Origin: UBA9732 sp963621975
GTDB lineage: Bacteria > Spirochaetota > Spirochaetia > Sphaerochaetales > Sphaerochaetaceae
Length of the DNA: 60,407 bases
Assembly (NCBI GenBank): GCA_963621975.1
Contig: CAVFGI010000008.1
Location: 1-60,407, forward strand
Direction of reading: 5' to 3'
Shown here one piece after another: positions 1-7,585 of this stretch. The position numbers were made by a program, and so were the translations under genes. Each line of letters starts with the position of its first letter. Within the stretch, counting starts at the first letter, position 1. The notes under the pieces were generated by a model that saw only the letters and a list, made by a program, of their open reading frames with translations, did not search any database and had not been told where the DNA came from.

Positions 1-61
1 GGGTTTGAACCTATGACCTCCACCACGTCAAGGTGGCACTCTCCCGCTGAGTTACTCGTGC
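1..61 (-). tRNA. tRNA-Val (anticodon GAC), 3' end cut by window edge
   Basis: Read on the minus strand, the segment folds as a tRNA. The 5' acceptor strand is GCACGAG, followed by a D-arm with CTCAGCGGGAGAG. The anticodon stem CCACC/GGTGG closes the loop TTGACGT, which gives anticodon GAC (valine). The variable loop is short, and the T-arm ATAGG with loop TTCAAAC is cut after two bases of its 3' strand. The rest of the T-stem and the 3' acceptor strand lie outside the window. Confidence 0.93.
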
Positions 62-80
62 ATTACTCATTGCTCTATAA

Positions 81-108
81 ATTATGCACGAAAAGAGAAT
101 TCTGTCTA
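81..108 (-). promoter_or_regulatory. Candidate promoter for tRNA-Val
   Basis: On the minus strand a -35-like TAGACA (103-108) and a -10-like CATAAT (81-86) are 16 bp apart. The predicted transcription start is about 10-15 bases upstream of the tRNA 5' end at 61. Each box has a single mismatch to the sigma-70 consensus. This is motif matching only. Confidence 0.45.
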
Positions 109-168
109 GTGGTTTGGCTTGTTTTTCGCACGAGACCTCGTTACTATACTATTAATATATATTAAGGT

Positions 169-185
169 GGTTTTGCAAAAACCTC
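169..185. repeat. GGTTTTGCAAAAACC intergenic palindrome, copy 1
   Basis: The sequence GGTTTTGCAAAAACCTC, an imperfect palindrome centred on TTTTGCAAAA, lies immediately before the ribosome binding site of the ricT-like gene. The same core recurs at 12661, 17517, 23299 and 47784, always between genes. It could be a small hairpin in the 5' leader or a protein-binding site; the sequence alone does not decide. Confidence 0.6.
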
Positions 186-197
186 TAGGGAATGAAG

Positions 198-1361
198 ATG
201 AAAAACGATAACATAGAAGAGCAGGTTCAGACTGCTTATATATATTTGGTGAAAATTCCAAGCAGCAATGATCTTATAGTTTGTGCAAGTAACAGTGTTT
301 TCTATCCGGGAACTAAAGTTATTGTGCCAACAAGATATGGTCTTGATTTGGGAATTGTAGTTGGTTCTGCTGCCAATCTTGGCAAAAACTATTGCAAGGG
401 GTGCAGTAGTTGTAGAGGGGCCTGTCATTTTGAACCTACAAAACCTGTTCAAATTGAAGACGATGATATGATGGCAATTGGTTATGTTGAGGCCGATAAC
501 GTAGTTTATGAATCAAATAACCAGCATTTGACTTTAGGGCCTCTTCCTAAGTTTGAGTTTGTTAAAGAAAGCTTTTTGTACAACGAAGAAGATTCCACCA
601 GTAATAAAGAAGAAGATGATGGGCAACAGGGAATTTGGGATCCAGCTTATAAAAAGCCGGAGATGGTGGAAGTTGATGGAGATGTTTCTTGGATAGAACA
701 TCAAGCAACTGAAGAAGAAGTTCAAAAATATGAAGCTAATAAAGTTTCTGAGCAGAATGCTATTCGTGTATGCAAGGAGAAGATAGAGAAATTAAAACTG
801 GGTATGAAGTTAGTTACTTCTCATTTTCTTCTTTGTGAGCCAAAGGTTCTCTTTTTCTTTACTGCAGATGAACGCGTAGATTTTAGAGAGTTAGTTAAAG
901 AGCTCGTTTCTGTGTTTAGAATGAGAATTGAGCTCAGACAAATTGGAGTTAGAGACGAGTCTAGGGTTCTTGGTGGTCTTGCAGTTTGCGGAAGAGATTT
1001 TTGTTGCCATTGTGTTTCAGATAAGCTGAATCCAGTTACAATTAAGATGGCAAAAGAACAAAATCTTTCACTGAATTCAATGAAAATATCGGGCCCATGT
1101 GGGAGGCTGTTGTGTTGTCTGAGCTATGAATATGACTTCTATTGCGAGGAGAAGCAGGCGTATCCACCAGAGGGTGCGAAAATCAAGCTAGGAAATGAGA
1201 TTTTTAGGGTGCAAGAGGTGAATATTCTTTCTCATAAGATGACATTGACGGGTAGTGAAGGGCGTTCTTATACCGTTCCAAGGGAGGAAGTTTATTTTGA
1301 CTCCGACACTGGGCATTGGGAAGTGGATAGAACATATCAAGAAGAACTTCTATCCAATTGA
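198..1361 (+). CDS. ricT: PSP1-domain protein, RicT/YaaT family
   Basis: A cytoplasmic protein of 387 residues from this start. It carries the PSP1 C-terminal domain: a cysteine cluster CKGCSSCRGAC near the N-terminus, then RQIGVRDESR, GRDFCCHCV and the family signature SGPCGRLLCCLSYE at about 300-315. In Bacillus subtilis RicT forms the RicAFT complex, which binds Fe-S clusters and affects RNase Y-dependent RNA maturation; the role in spirochaetes is not established. An acidic stretch (EEDSTSNKEEDDGQQ) interrupts the N-terminal half. I chose the second ATG (198) because AGGGA sits 7 bases before it, whereas the ATG at 192 directly abuts that sequence. A TTTTGCAAAA palindrome lies just upstream. 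The gene precedes rpsT with a hairpin between. Family assignment is confident, function less so. Confidence 0.85.
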   Translation: MKNDNIEEQVQTAYIYLVKIPSSNDLIVCASNSVFYPGTKVIVPTRYGLDLGIVVGSAANLGKNYCKGCSSCRGACHFEPTKPVQIEDDDMMAIGYVEADNVVYESNNQHLTLGPLPKFEFVKESFLYNEEDSTSNKEEDDGQQGIWDPAYKKPEMVEVDGDVSWIEHQATEEEVQKYEANKVSEQNAIRVCKEKIEKLKLGMKLVTSHFLLCEPKVLFFFTADERVDFRELVKELVSVFRMRIELRQIGVRDESRVLGGLAVCGRDFCCHCVSDKLNPVTIKMAKEQNLSLNSMKISGPCGRLLCCLSYEYDFYCEEKQAYPPEGAKIKLGNEIFRVQEVNILSHKMTLTGSEGRSYTVPREEVYFDSDTGHWEVDRTYQEELLSN

Positions 1362-1426
1362 TTTTTTAAACTCGCATAAAGTGTTGTATTGACCAGTTTT
1401 ATTGTCTGTGATATGTTTTGTTAACG

Positions 1427-1457
1427 TTGCGCCTTCAAGGAAGGTTGCACTATTTTT
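1427..1457 (+). terminator. Hairpin with T-run between ricT-like gene and rpsT
   Basis: A TGCGCCTTC / GAAGGTTGCA stem with a 3-base loop and one bulge is followed within a few bases by TATTTTT. It may end transcription of the upstream gene or act as a leader attenuator for rpsT, whose start is about 40 bases downstream. The imperfect stem limits confidence. Confidence 0.5.
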
Positions 1458-1495
1458 AAAGTATTTTATCTGGTTTAAGATATTTGGAGGTAAAC

Positions 1496-1753
1496 GTGAA
1501 TCGTTCTGCAGTTAAGAAAGATCGTCAGAGTAAGGAGAGAAGGCTCAGAAATCGCGAGACCAAGAGTGCTTTCCGCACAGCTATTAAGAAGTTTGATGCC
1601 GCTGTATTGGCAAATGATAAGGCTGCTGCTGAAGAAGCAATGAAACTTAGTTTCAAACTCATGGATGGCGCTGCTAATAAGGGCATTATCCACCACAACA
1701 CAGCTGATAGAAAAAAGTCAAGAATGAATAATAAATTTAACAAGATGGCTTAA
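1496..1753 (+). CDS. rpsT: Small ribosomal subunit protein S20
   Basis: An 85-residue, strongly basic, helical protein starting NRSAVKKDRQSKERRLRNRETKS, as in S20, with the conserved C-terminal segment GAANKGIIHHNTADRKKSR. S20 binds 16S rRNA and helps early 30S assembly. The start is GTG at 1496, set 5 bases after a clear GGAGG (1486-1490); an upstream in-frame TTG inside that site is not credible. A GTG start fits the family, where S20 often uses a weak start codon and translational autoregulation. HU follows 19 bases later, so the two are probably co-transcribed. Confidence 0.95.
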   Translation: MNRSAVKKDRQSKERRLRNRETKSAFRTAIKKFDAAVLANDKAAAEEAMKLSFKLMDGAANKGIIHHNTADRKKSRMNNKFNKMA

Positions 1754-1772
1754 GCTTTAATGGAGGAAAATT

Positions 1773-2081
1773 ATGGCAAAGACAAAATTGACAAAGGCTT
1801 TGATTATTGAACACCTTCACGATCAGTTAGGCGTCAATAGAAACGATATCCATGAGATTGTTGATGCTTTCTTCGAAGAAGTTAAGGAAGGTCTTAAAGA
1901 AGAGAAGGTTATTGAGCTTAGAGGTTTTGGAACTTTTGAAGTTAGAACTCGTAAAGGCAGAGAGAAGGCTAGAAATCCAAAGACAGGAGACCTTGTTGCT
2001 GTTGATACACACGGTGTAGCAGTTTTCCGCCCAGGTAAGGAACTTAAGGATCTTGTATGGGATCTTCGTCAGGAAGACTGA
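1773..2081 (+). CDS. hup: HU/IHF-family DNA-binding protein
   Basis: A 102-residue histone-like protein. It has the HU N-terminal helices (LTKALIIEHLHDQLG), the core ELRGFGTFEVRTRKGREKARNPKTGD with the DNA-inserting arm around RNPKTG, and the closing FRPGKELKDLV. It dimerises and bends DNA, compacting the nucleoid. HU is usually about 90 residues; the extra residues here are an acidic tail (WDLRQED). The start has GGAGG 8 bases upstream. The rpsT-HU-lnt order resembles that remembered from Treponema pallidum. Confidence 0.93.
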   Translation: MAKTKLTKALIIEHLHDQLGVNRNDIHEIVDAFFEEVKEGLKEEKVIELRGFGTFEVRTRKGREKARNPKTGDLVAVDTHGVAVFRPGKELKDLVWDLRQED

Positions 2082-2135
2082 GTTCGTTATTGAGACTCTT
2101 TCATTGATTTTAATTGAATTTAGTGGAAAAAAACG

Positions 2136-3908
2136 TTGAATAATTTTAAAAAAATTTTTTCAGGCGTAAATGATAAAGTTCTACGCAGACACAACCTCGG
2201 AACAATATGCTCTGAGGTTGTTCTGTTATTATGCTCTGCATTTATTTTGGCTTTAGCGCATCCGAGTTTTATATCGGATAACGGTTTTGGTTTCTTGGCG
2301 TTTTTTGCTCTGATCCCAGTTTTTGCTGTAATTAGAAACTGTACTTGGAAGGTTGTTACGTTATATGGCTTCCTTTATGGGTTTTCTTATTATGCTATTT
2401 TTAATTATTGGCTTACTTCTTTTCATCCGTATGCCATTTTAATTGTTACAATTATTAAAGCTGTAGAAATGATGTTGCTTTTTACAGCTTTAAAAGCAGT
2501 TGATAGTTGGTTTTCAAAAATATTCAAAGGTAAATTAGTAAAGACTATTCCTCTTGTTCAGGCAATAGTTTGGGTTGCATATTCTTATGTTTCTCAGAGC
2601 TGGTTTGCTGGCTATCCTTATGGAACAATTGCTTATGCTTTATATAGATATAAAGTCTTAATCCAAATTGCTGACCTTTTTGGTATTTGGGGTATAAACT
2701 TCATGTTAGTGCTTCCTCAAGCATTTTTGGGGCTTTGGTGTTGTGACCGCTTTAGTAAGACAAGGTCTCAACAGACAGAAGGTTTGATGGAGTATGCCAA
2801 GAAAAATAAAATCCTTGTAGGTCTTTTCGTAATTCTTTTTATTGCCCAAGTTATTTATGGAATTATCGGGGTAAATTACTGGCAGAATGCAGATGAAGAT
2901 AACTCGTTTAAGGTGGCTACCGTGCAGCATAATGCAGATTCGTGGGCTGGTGGTTATGCCACTTATAAACGCAATTTCTTGAATTTGAAGAGAATGAGTT
3001 TGGAGGCATTGCAAGAGGATCCAGATATGATTGTCTGGTCAGAAACGGCCTTTGTTCCTTCTGTTGACTGGTATACAACCTATCCGTATGAGGGGGATGA
3101 GAAGGGTGCAACCTTTGATTATTTGAGAGATATTCAAGAACTTGTTGATGAATTCGTGGAATTTGGAACTCAGCTTGGAGTGCCTCTTCTTACTGGAAAT
3201 CCTTCTGGGGTGATTAAGGATGAAAGCCTGCCACCTTACGATGAAGAAGGAAATTGGAACAAGACTGATTATAACACTGTAATTCTTTTTGATGATGGTG
3301 TAATTAAGGAAACTTACATAAAGCAACACCTAGTTCCTTTTACAGAACATTTTCCATACGAGAAACAAATGCCATGGCTTTATAATTTGCTTAAAGCAAA
3401 TGATTATCATTGGTGGGAGCAGGGAACGGAGTCTGTTGTTTTTGAGACTTCAAACGGAATTAAATTTTCAACTCCAATTTGTTTTGAGGATGTTTTTGGC
3501 GATATTTGTGCAGGTTTTGTTCAATCTGGTGCCGATTTAATTGTTAATATGACCAATGATTCTTGGTCTGGGGCTGTTTCTGCAGAAAGACAACACATGG
3601 CAATGGCGGTCTTTAGATCTGTTGAAAATAGACGAACCACTTTAAGGGGTACAAATAGCGGTATTACTTGTCTCATTACTCCAGATGGAACAATTCAAGG
3701 TGAAATGGAGCCATTTAAGATGGGGTGGAAGGTTTGGGATGTTCCTGTCTACAGTTCAGAGACTTATGGTACAACACTTTATACTAAAACAGTTGATCTT
3801 TCGGCTCAGATATGCACTTACGTTTCTTATGCGCTTCTTGCTTTTGGTGCTATTGTGATGGTAGTTGAGGCTGTCTCTAAAAAGCGAAACAAGGCTAGTG
3901 AGAAATGA
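2136..3908 (+). CDS. lnt: Apolipoprotein N-acyltransferase
   Basis: An inner-membrane enzyme that adds the third acyl chain to lipoproteins, the last step after Lgt and Lsp. The protein has 590 residues: six or so hydrophobic segments in the first 245, then a nitrilase-type periplasmic domain and a final transmembrane helix (about 560-580). The catalytic triad is visible as E303 (WSETAF), K396 (YIKQHLVPF) and C449 (TPICFED). It is longer than the usual 510 residues, partly through a loop around 310-380. The start is TTG at 2136; no in-frame ATG lies near, and the Shine-Dalgarno is weak. The 3' end overlaps cinA by ATGA. Several lipoproteins in this window (gamma-glutamyltransferase, the AstE-like protein) are likely substrates. 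Confidence 0.92.
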   Translation: MNNFKKIFSGVNDKVLRRHNLGTICSEVVLLLCSAFILALAHPSFISDNGFGFLAFFALIPVFAVIRNCTWKVVTLYGFLYGFSYYAIFNYWLTSFHPYAILIVTIIKAVEMMLLFTALKAVDSWFSKIFKGKLVKTIPLVQAIVWVAYSYVSQSWFAGYPYGTIAYALYRYKVLIQIADLFGIWGINFMLVLPQAFLGLWCCDRFSKTRSQQTEGLMEYAKKNKILVGLFVILFIAQVIYGIIGVNYWQNADEDNSFKVATVQHNADSWAGGYATYKRNFLNLKRMSLEALQEDPDMIVWSETAFVPSVDWYTTYPYEGDEKGATFDYLRDIQELVDEFVEFGTQLGVPLLTGNPSGVIKDESLPPYDEEGNWNKTDYNTVILFDDGVIKETYIKQHLVPFTEHFPYEKQMPWLYNLLKANDYHWWEQGTESVVFETSNGIKFSTPICFEDVFGDICAGFVQSGADLIVNMTNDSWSGAVSAERQHMAMAVFRSVENRRTTLRGTNSGITCLITPDGTIQGEMEPFKMGWKVWDVPVYSSETYGTTLYTKTVDLSAQICTYVSYALLAFGAIVMVVEAVSKKRNKASEK

Positions 3909-5221
3909 AATTCTCTACAGTTTCAATTTTTGTTATAGGTACAGAGCTTACCTGTGGAATTATCCAAGATAAGCATATTTCTCTTTTATCAAGTGAATTA
4001 ACTAACATGGGTTATAGTGTAAAGAGGGCTACAATTGTACCTGATGACGGAACAATTGAAGCTGGTTTAGAAAGTGCTGTCCAAGATAGTGATGTAATTA
4101 TTGTTACAGGAGGTCTTGGTCCTACTAGCGATGACTTAACCAGACAAATTATTGCAGAGATTGCCCATGTGCCTCTTGAAAAGAATTCTATTGCTTGGAA
4201 AGAAGTTTATAGTCGGCTTGGGGAGCGTATTTGGGGCGCAAATGAAAAGCAAGCCTATATCCCCAAAGGATTTGATGAGATTCCTAATCCAAAGGGGACT
4301 GCGCCCGGCTTTAAAGGCTTCTTTCATCCTACAGAGTCTTATCCTACAGGGTCTTATCCTACAGGGGCTCCCGTCACTGATAGACAGGTGCTCTTGGTAG
4401 CAATGCCAGGTCCTCCAGTTGAAATGCAGTATATGTTTTTCAATCAGGTCAAGCCCTTTTTAGCTACGCTTGCAGGTCATGAAAAACTAGAACGTGATGA
4501 GTTTTCTGTTTATCTTATTCCTGAAGCTAAACTAGAGGAAGTGTGCGAAAAGTGTGCTTTAGAAGGCATTCATTGGGGTACTCGTTTTCAACAATTTAAG
4601 ATTAGTTTATATGTCAGTGGCTCCAGTAAAGAAAAGAGGACCCAGTTTGAAATGCGCCTCTCAAACGCTCTTGGAAAAGGTCTTATGGTCTCTAGTGAGC
4701 TTGAGGCGGTAGATAGCTTAACTCATTACTTAGAAAATAATAATCTCACAATTAGCACTTCAGAAAGTTGCACGTGTGGCCTAATTGCAAAAATGCTCAC
4801 CGATAGGGCCGGTAGCTCCAAATGGTATTGGGGTGGGGCCTGCACCTACGCAAACGAAGCCAAAACCACCATGTTGGGAGTTTCTTCTGCAATCCTGGCA
4901 GACAACAAAATTGGTCCAGTCAGTCCACAATGCGCCATCCAAATGGCAGAAGGCACAAGAAAGCTTTCTCATACAAACATAGCTGTCTCAATCACAGGCA
5001 TAGCAGGGCCCGATGGTGCTGAGGATGGTAAACCAGTAGGCACAGCCTACTTGGGATTTGCTTCTTCCTTCAGAGAAACTGAAGTTGTACGTATAAATGT
5101 CACTTCTAATTCTAGGGATGCCGCTAGAAGACGCTTTTGCACTGCAATGATGATTCTTGCCCTAGAATATGCTAAAGGCGGTTCGGTTGTTGACATGGTA
5201 AAATCCTGGGTGTATATTTAG
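3905..5221 (+). CDS. cinA: CinA-like protein: nucleotide-pyrophosphatase domain plus PncC nicotinamide-nucleotide amidase
   Basis: A two-domain protein of 438 residues. The N-terminal MoCF/COG1058-type domain begins FVIGTELTCGIIQDKH and contains VTGGLGPTSDDLT and MPGPPVEM. The C-terminal domain (from about 277) matches PncC: STSESCTCGLIAKML, GGACTYANEAK, SITGIAGPDGA and PVGTAYLGF. PncC deamidates nicotinamide mononucleotide in pyridine nucleotide salvage; the N-terminal domain of some CinA proteins hydrolyses ADP-ribose. The gene overlaps lnt by four bases, so translation is probably coupled. A 15-bp in-frame tandem repeat inserts the peptide unit SYPTG in a loop of the first domain at about residues 141-155. 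Confidence 0.9.
   Translation: MKFSTVSIFVIGTELTCGIIQDKHISLLSSELTNMGYSVKRATIVPDDGTIEAGLESAVQDSDVIIVTGGLGPTSDDLTRQIIAEIAHVPLEKNSIAWKEVYSRLGERIWGANEKQAYIPKGFDEIPNPKGTAPGFKGFFHPTESYPTGSYPTGAPVTDRQVLLVAMPGPPVEMQYMFFNQVKPFLATLAGHEKLERDEFSVYLIPEAKLEEVCEKCALEGIHWGTRFQQFKISLYVSGSSKEKRTQFEMRLSNALGKGLMVSSELEAVDSLTHYLENNNLTISTSESCTCGLIAKMLTDRAGSSKWYWGGACTYANEAKTTMLGVSSAILADNKIGPVSPQCAIQMAEGTRKLSHTNIAVSITGIAGPDGAEDGKPVGTAYLGFASSFRETEVVRINVTSNSRDAARRRFCTAMMILALEYAKGGSVVDMVKSWVYI
4326..4370 (+). repeat. Three tandem copies of a 15-bp unit inside cinA
   Basis: Units at 4326, 4341 and 4356 share the core ATCCTACAG; the first two differ at one base (ATCCTACAGAGTCTT and ATCCTACAGGGTCTT). The repeat keeps frame and encodes HPTESYPTGSYPTGAP. 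Copy number could vary by slippage without breaking the gene. Confidence 0.85.
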
Positions 5222-5320
5222 CTTGTAATTCAAAAGAAACAATTCCCACATATATTTTATGTAAATTCAATTCGTGTTTGGTTTTGTGTGCCAAAACGAT
5301 TTCTTTGGAGTATCTAGTAA

Positions 5321-7177
5321 ATGGATAATGAAAAAAATGAGGTAAAAGAGCCTGAGAAGGCTATCCGCCAAGTTCGCAAAGTGGTTTTAAAGAAAAAACC
5401 TGCTGTAAAGATTAGCCCTAAGGCTATGCCCAAACAGGAAAAAGAAGTTGCTAAAACAGTTCAAGCTGAGACAGTATTAGCTGAAACCCCAAAAAAGAAA
5501 AGAGGCAGAAAGCCTAAGAATGAAAAAAATGAAAATCAAGTAGAACAGCCAACTTTAGACTTGGTGACAGAAGAGAAAGAAGTAGAGGCAGAAAAAGGAA
5601 CAGAACAGACTGCTTCAGCAGAACAGACTTCTTCAACAGAACAACCAATAACAGATCAAGCAACAGATCAAGCAGAGCAATCTTCTGAAGGATCTGCTGA
5701 AGGCTCTTCTGACGTTTCTTCTGAGAAGCATCAAAAATTTCAGAAGAACCAGCAAAAAAATCAAAAAAACGGAAAAGATAGGCGCAATTTTGATCAAAAT
5801 CAGAATCCAAAACAGCGCAATAACCAAAAGAAACCCTTGACTATGGAAGAAATCTCCATTCCAGAAGCCGAATATGAAGAACATCTCAAGAATAGAATTC
5901 TTGTAAATGATCTTTCACAAATGACAATTCCAGCATTGAAGGATAAGCTTTCTGAACTTGCAGGAACATCGGTTGAAGATTATGCTGAATATAAGAAGCA
6001 GGAGATTATTGTTGAGATAGTTAGAACTTATAGTCAGAATAATGGTGTTATTTATGCCACAGGCACGCTTGAAATTCTTAATGACGGCTACGGATTCCTT
6101 AGGTCTCCGTTGAATAGTTATCTTCCAGGTCCTGAGGATGTTTATGTTTCTCCTGGTATTATTAAATTCTTGAATTTAAAAACTGGTGATACAATTGAAG
6201 GACTTATTAGAAATCCAAAAGAAAATGAAAGATTCTTTGCATTAAGTAGAATTTCCACAGTTAATAATGAGCCACCAATTGTTGCAAAAACAAGAGTAAG
6301 TTTTGATAGTCTTGTTCCACTTTATCCAGATCAGAGAATAAACCTTGAAACTGAACGAACAGATAACGATGTTTCAATGAGAATTATCAACTTGTTCTGT
6401 CCTATTGGAAAAGGGCAGAGAGCTCTTATTACTGCTCCTCCTAGGACAGGTAAAACAATCTTGTTACAGCAAATTGCCAATGCAATTACAACCAACCATC
6501 CAGAGATTAAGCTAATGGTTCTTCTTGTTGATGAAAGACCTGAAGAAGTTACAGATATGAGAAGAAACGTTAAAGGTGAAGTTATTGCTTCTACTTTTGA
6601 TGAACAAGCAACTAGGCATGTTACAGTAGCAGAGATGGTAATAGAAAAAGCAAAACGCCTTGTTGAACACAAAAAAGATGTTGTCATTCTTCTTGATTCT
6701 ATTACTAGGCTTGCTAGAGCTTATAACCAAACTGTTCCAGCAAGTGGAAAGATTCTTTCTGGAGGTGTTGATTCTAATGCTCTTCATAAGCCAAAAAGAT
6801 TCTTTGGTGCCGCTAGGAATATTGAAAACGGTGGTTCTCTTACCATTATTGCGTCTGCTCTTATTGAAACTGGTTCAAGAATGGATGAAGTCATTTTTGA
6901 AGAGTTTAAGGGTACAGGTAACAGTGAAATTGTTCTAGACAGAAGAATGGCAGACAGAAGGCTTTATCCTGCAATTAATATTAAAAAGAGTGGAACTAGG
7001 CGTGAAGATCTTCTTTTGGATAAGGACGAAGCTGCTCGCATTTGGATTCTTAGGAATGCAATAAATGGACTTGAAGATCTTGAAATGACAGAGTTCCTAA
7101 TTGACAAAATGCGCAAAACAAAGAACAATGAGGCGTTCTTACGTTCTATGAATACAGGAACCGTTCCTGCATTCTAA
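5321..7177 (+). CDS. rho: Transcription termination factor Rho with long charged N-terminal extension
   Basis: A hexameric RNA helicase that ends transcription. The protein has 618 residues against about 420 in E. coli. Residues 1-170 are low-complexity (Lys, Glu, Gln, Asn) and include the AT-hook-like core RGRKP at 61-65 inside a KKKRGRKPK basic patch. The Rho N-terminal helical domain (about 198-235) and the cold-shock-like RNA-binding domain (about 245-310, LNDGYGFLRS) follow. The ATPase has Walker A APPRTGKT (372-379), LVDERPEEVTDM, the Q-loop SGGVDSNALHKPKRFFGAARNIE, and the R-loop/arginine-finger region. The ATG has GGAG 11 bases upstream. L31 follows after 70 bases, as remembered in treponemes. 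Extensions like this occur in other bacterial Rho proteins, where they bind RNA or promote assemblies; the role here is inferred. Confidence 0.95.
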   Translation: MDNEKNEVKEPEKAIRQVRKVVLKKKPAVKISPKAMPKQEKEVAKTVQAETVLAETPKKKRGRKPKNEKNENQVEQPTLDLVTEEKEVEAEKGTEQTASAEQTSSTEQPITDQATDQAEQSSEGSAEGSSDVSSEKHQKFQKNQQKNQKNGKDRRNFDQNQNPKQRNNQKKPLTMEEISIPEAEYEEHLKNRILVNDLSQMTIPALKDKLSELAGTSVEDYAEYKKQEIIVEIVRTYSQNNGVIYATGTLEILNDGYGFLRSPLNSYLPGPEDVYVSPGIIKFLNLKTGDTIEGLIRNPKENERFFALSRISTVNNEPPIVAKTRVSFDSLVPLYPDQRINLETERTDNDVSMRIINLFCPIGKGQRALITAPPRTGKTILLQQIANAITTNHPEIKLMVLLVDERPEEVTDMRRNVKGEVIASTFDEQATRHVTVAEMVIEKAKRLVEHKKDVVILLDSITRLARAYNQTVPASGKILSGGVDSNALHKPKRFFGAARNIENGGSLTIIASALIETGSRMDEVIFEEFKGTGNSEIVLDRRMADRRLYPAINIKKSGTRREDLLLDKDEAARIWILRNAINGLEDLEMTEFLIDKMRKTKNNEAFLRSMNTGTVPAF

Positions 7178-7205
7178 AACGGAGACGGCTTGTATAACCC
7201 AACTA

Positions 7206-7229
7206 GTTCGCTGCACAACACCAGCGGAC
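7206..7229 (+). promoter_or_regulatory. Leader hairpin before rpmE
   Basis: GTTCGCTG and CAGCGGAC pair (one G-U) across an 8-base loop, ending about 6 bases before the GGAGG site of rpmE. With no T-run it is unlikely to be a terminator. A translational control element for L31 is possible but unproven. Confidence 0.35.
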
Positions 7230-7247
7230 GCAAACGGAGGACGTACT

Positions 7248-7457
7248 ATGAAGAATGGAATCCATCCAAAATATGAGCTCACAGAGATTAAGTGCTCATG
7301 CGGAAATGTTATCAAAACAAAGACAACAGCAAAGAACCTACAGGTTGAAATTTGCTCTGCTTGTCACCCGTTCTTTACAGGCACACAGAAGCTCGTTGAC
7401 TCAACAGGACGTGTTGAGCGTTTCAACAAGCGTTATGGTGTTAAGGAATCCAAGTAA
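7248..7457 (+). CDS. rpmE: Large ribosomal subunit protein L31, zinc-binding type
   Basis: A 69-residue ribosomal protein beginning MKNGIHPKYE and carrying the four zinc ligands of the C+ form: C16, C18 (CSCGN), C36 and C39 (CSACHPFFTG). The C-terminal RVERFNKRYG is conserved. L31 sits at the 50S-30S bridge. The zinc-binding form is also a metal store that is swapped for a Cys-free paralogue under zinc limitation in some bacteria; no such paralogue is in this window. The start has GGAGG 9 bases upstream, and a strong terminator follows. Confidence 0.96.
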   Translation: MKNGIHPKYELTEIKCSCGNVIKTKTTAKNLQVEICSACHPFFTGTQKLVDSTGRVERFNKRYGVKESK

Positions 7458-7480
7458 AGGAACAACAGTTTCTGTACTAC

Positions 7481-7521
7481 GGGGTGCTGAAGGAGATTTA
7501 ATCTTCTTGGCACCCTTTTTT
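7481..7521 (+). terminator. Strong intrinsic terminator after rpmE
   Basis: The outer stem GGGTGC/GCACCC is extended by an inner AAGGAGATT/AATCTTCTT pairing and followed by a run of six T. It closes the rho-rpmE unit. Confidence 0.88.
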
Positions 7522-7585
7522 GTGAAAAAATTTTTATTTGCAATCACATTTAAGATGTTCTAAAATTAAATCCAAGGAAAGGATA

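Noticed and set aside
5514..5884. Minus-strand Leu/Phe-rich frames opposite the start of rho
   Set aside because: They are mirrors of the AAG/GAA/CAA-rich low-complexity N-terminal coding sequence of rho and have no start signals.
6331..6687. Minus-strand open frame opposite the rho ATPase domain
   Set aside because: It is antisense to highly conserved rho sequence, with no independent support.
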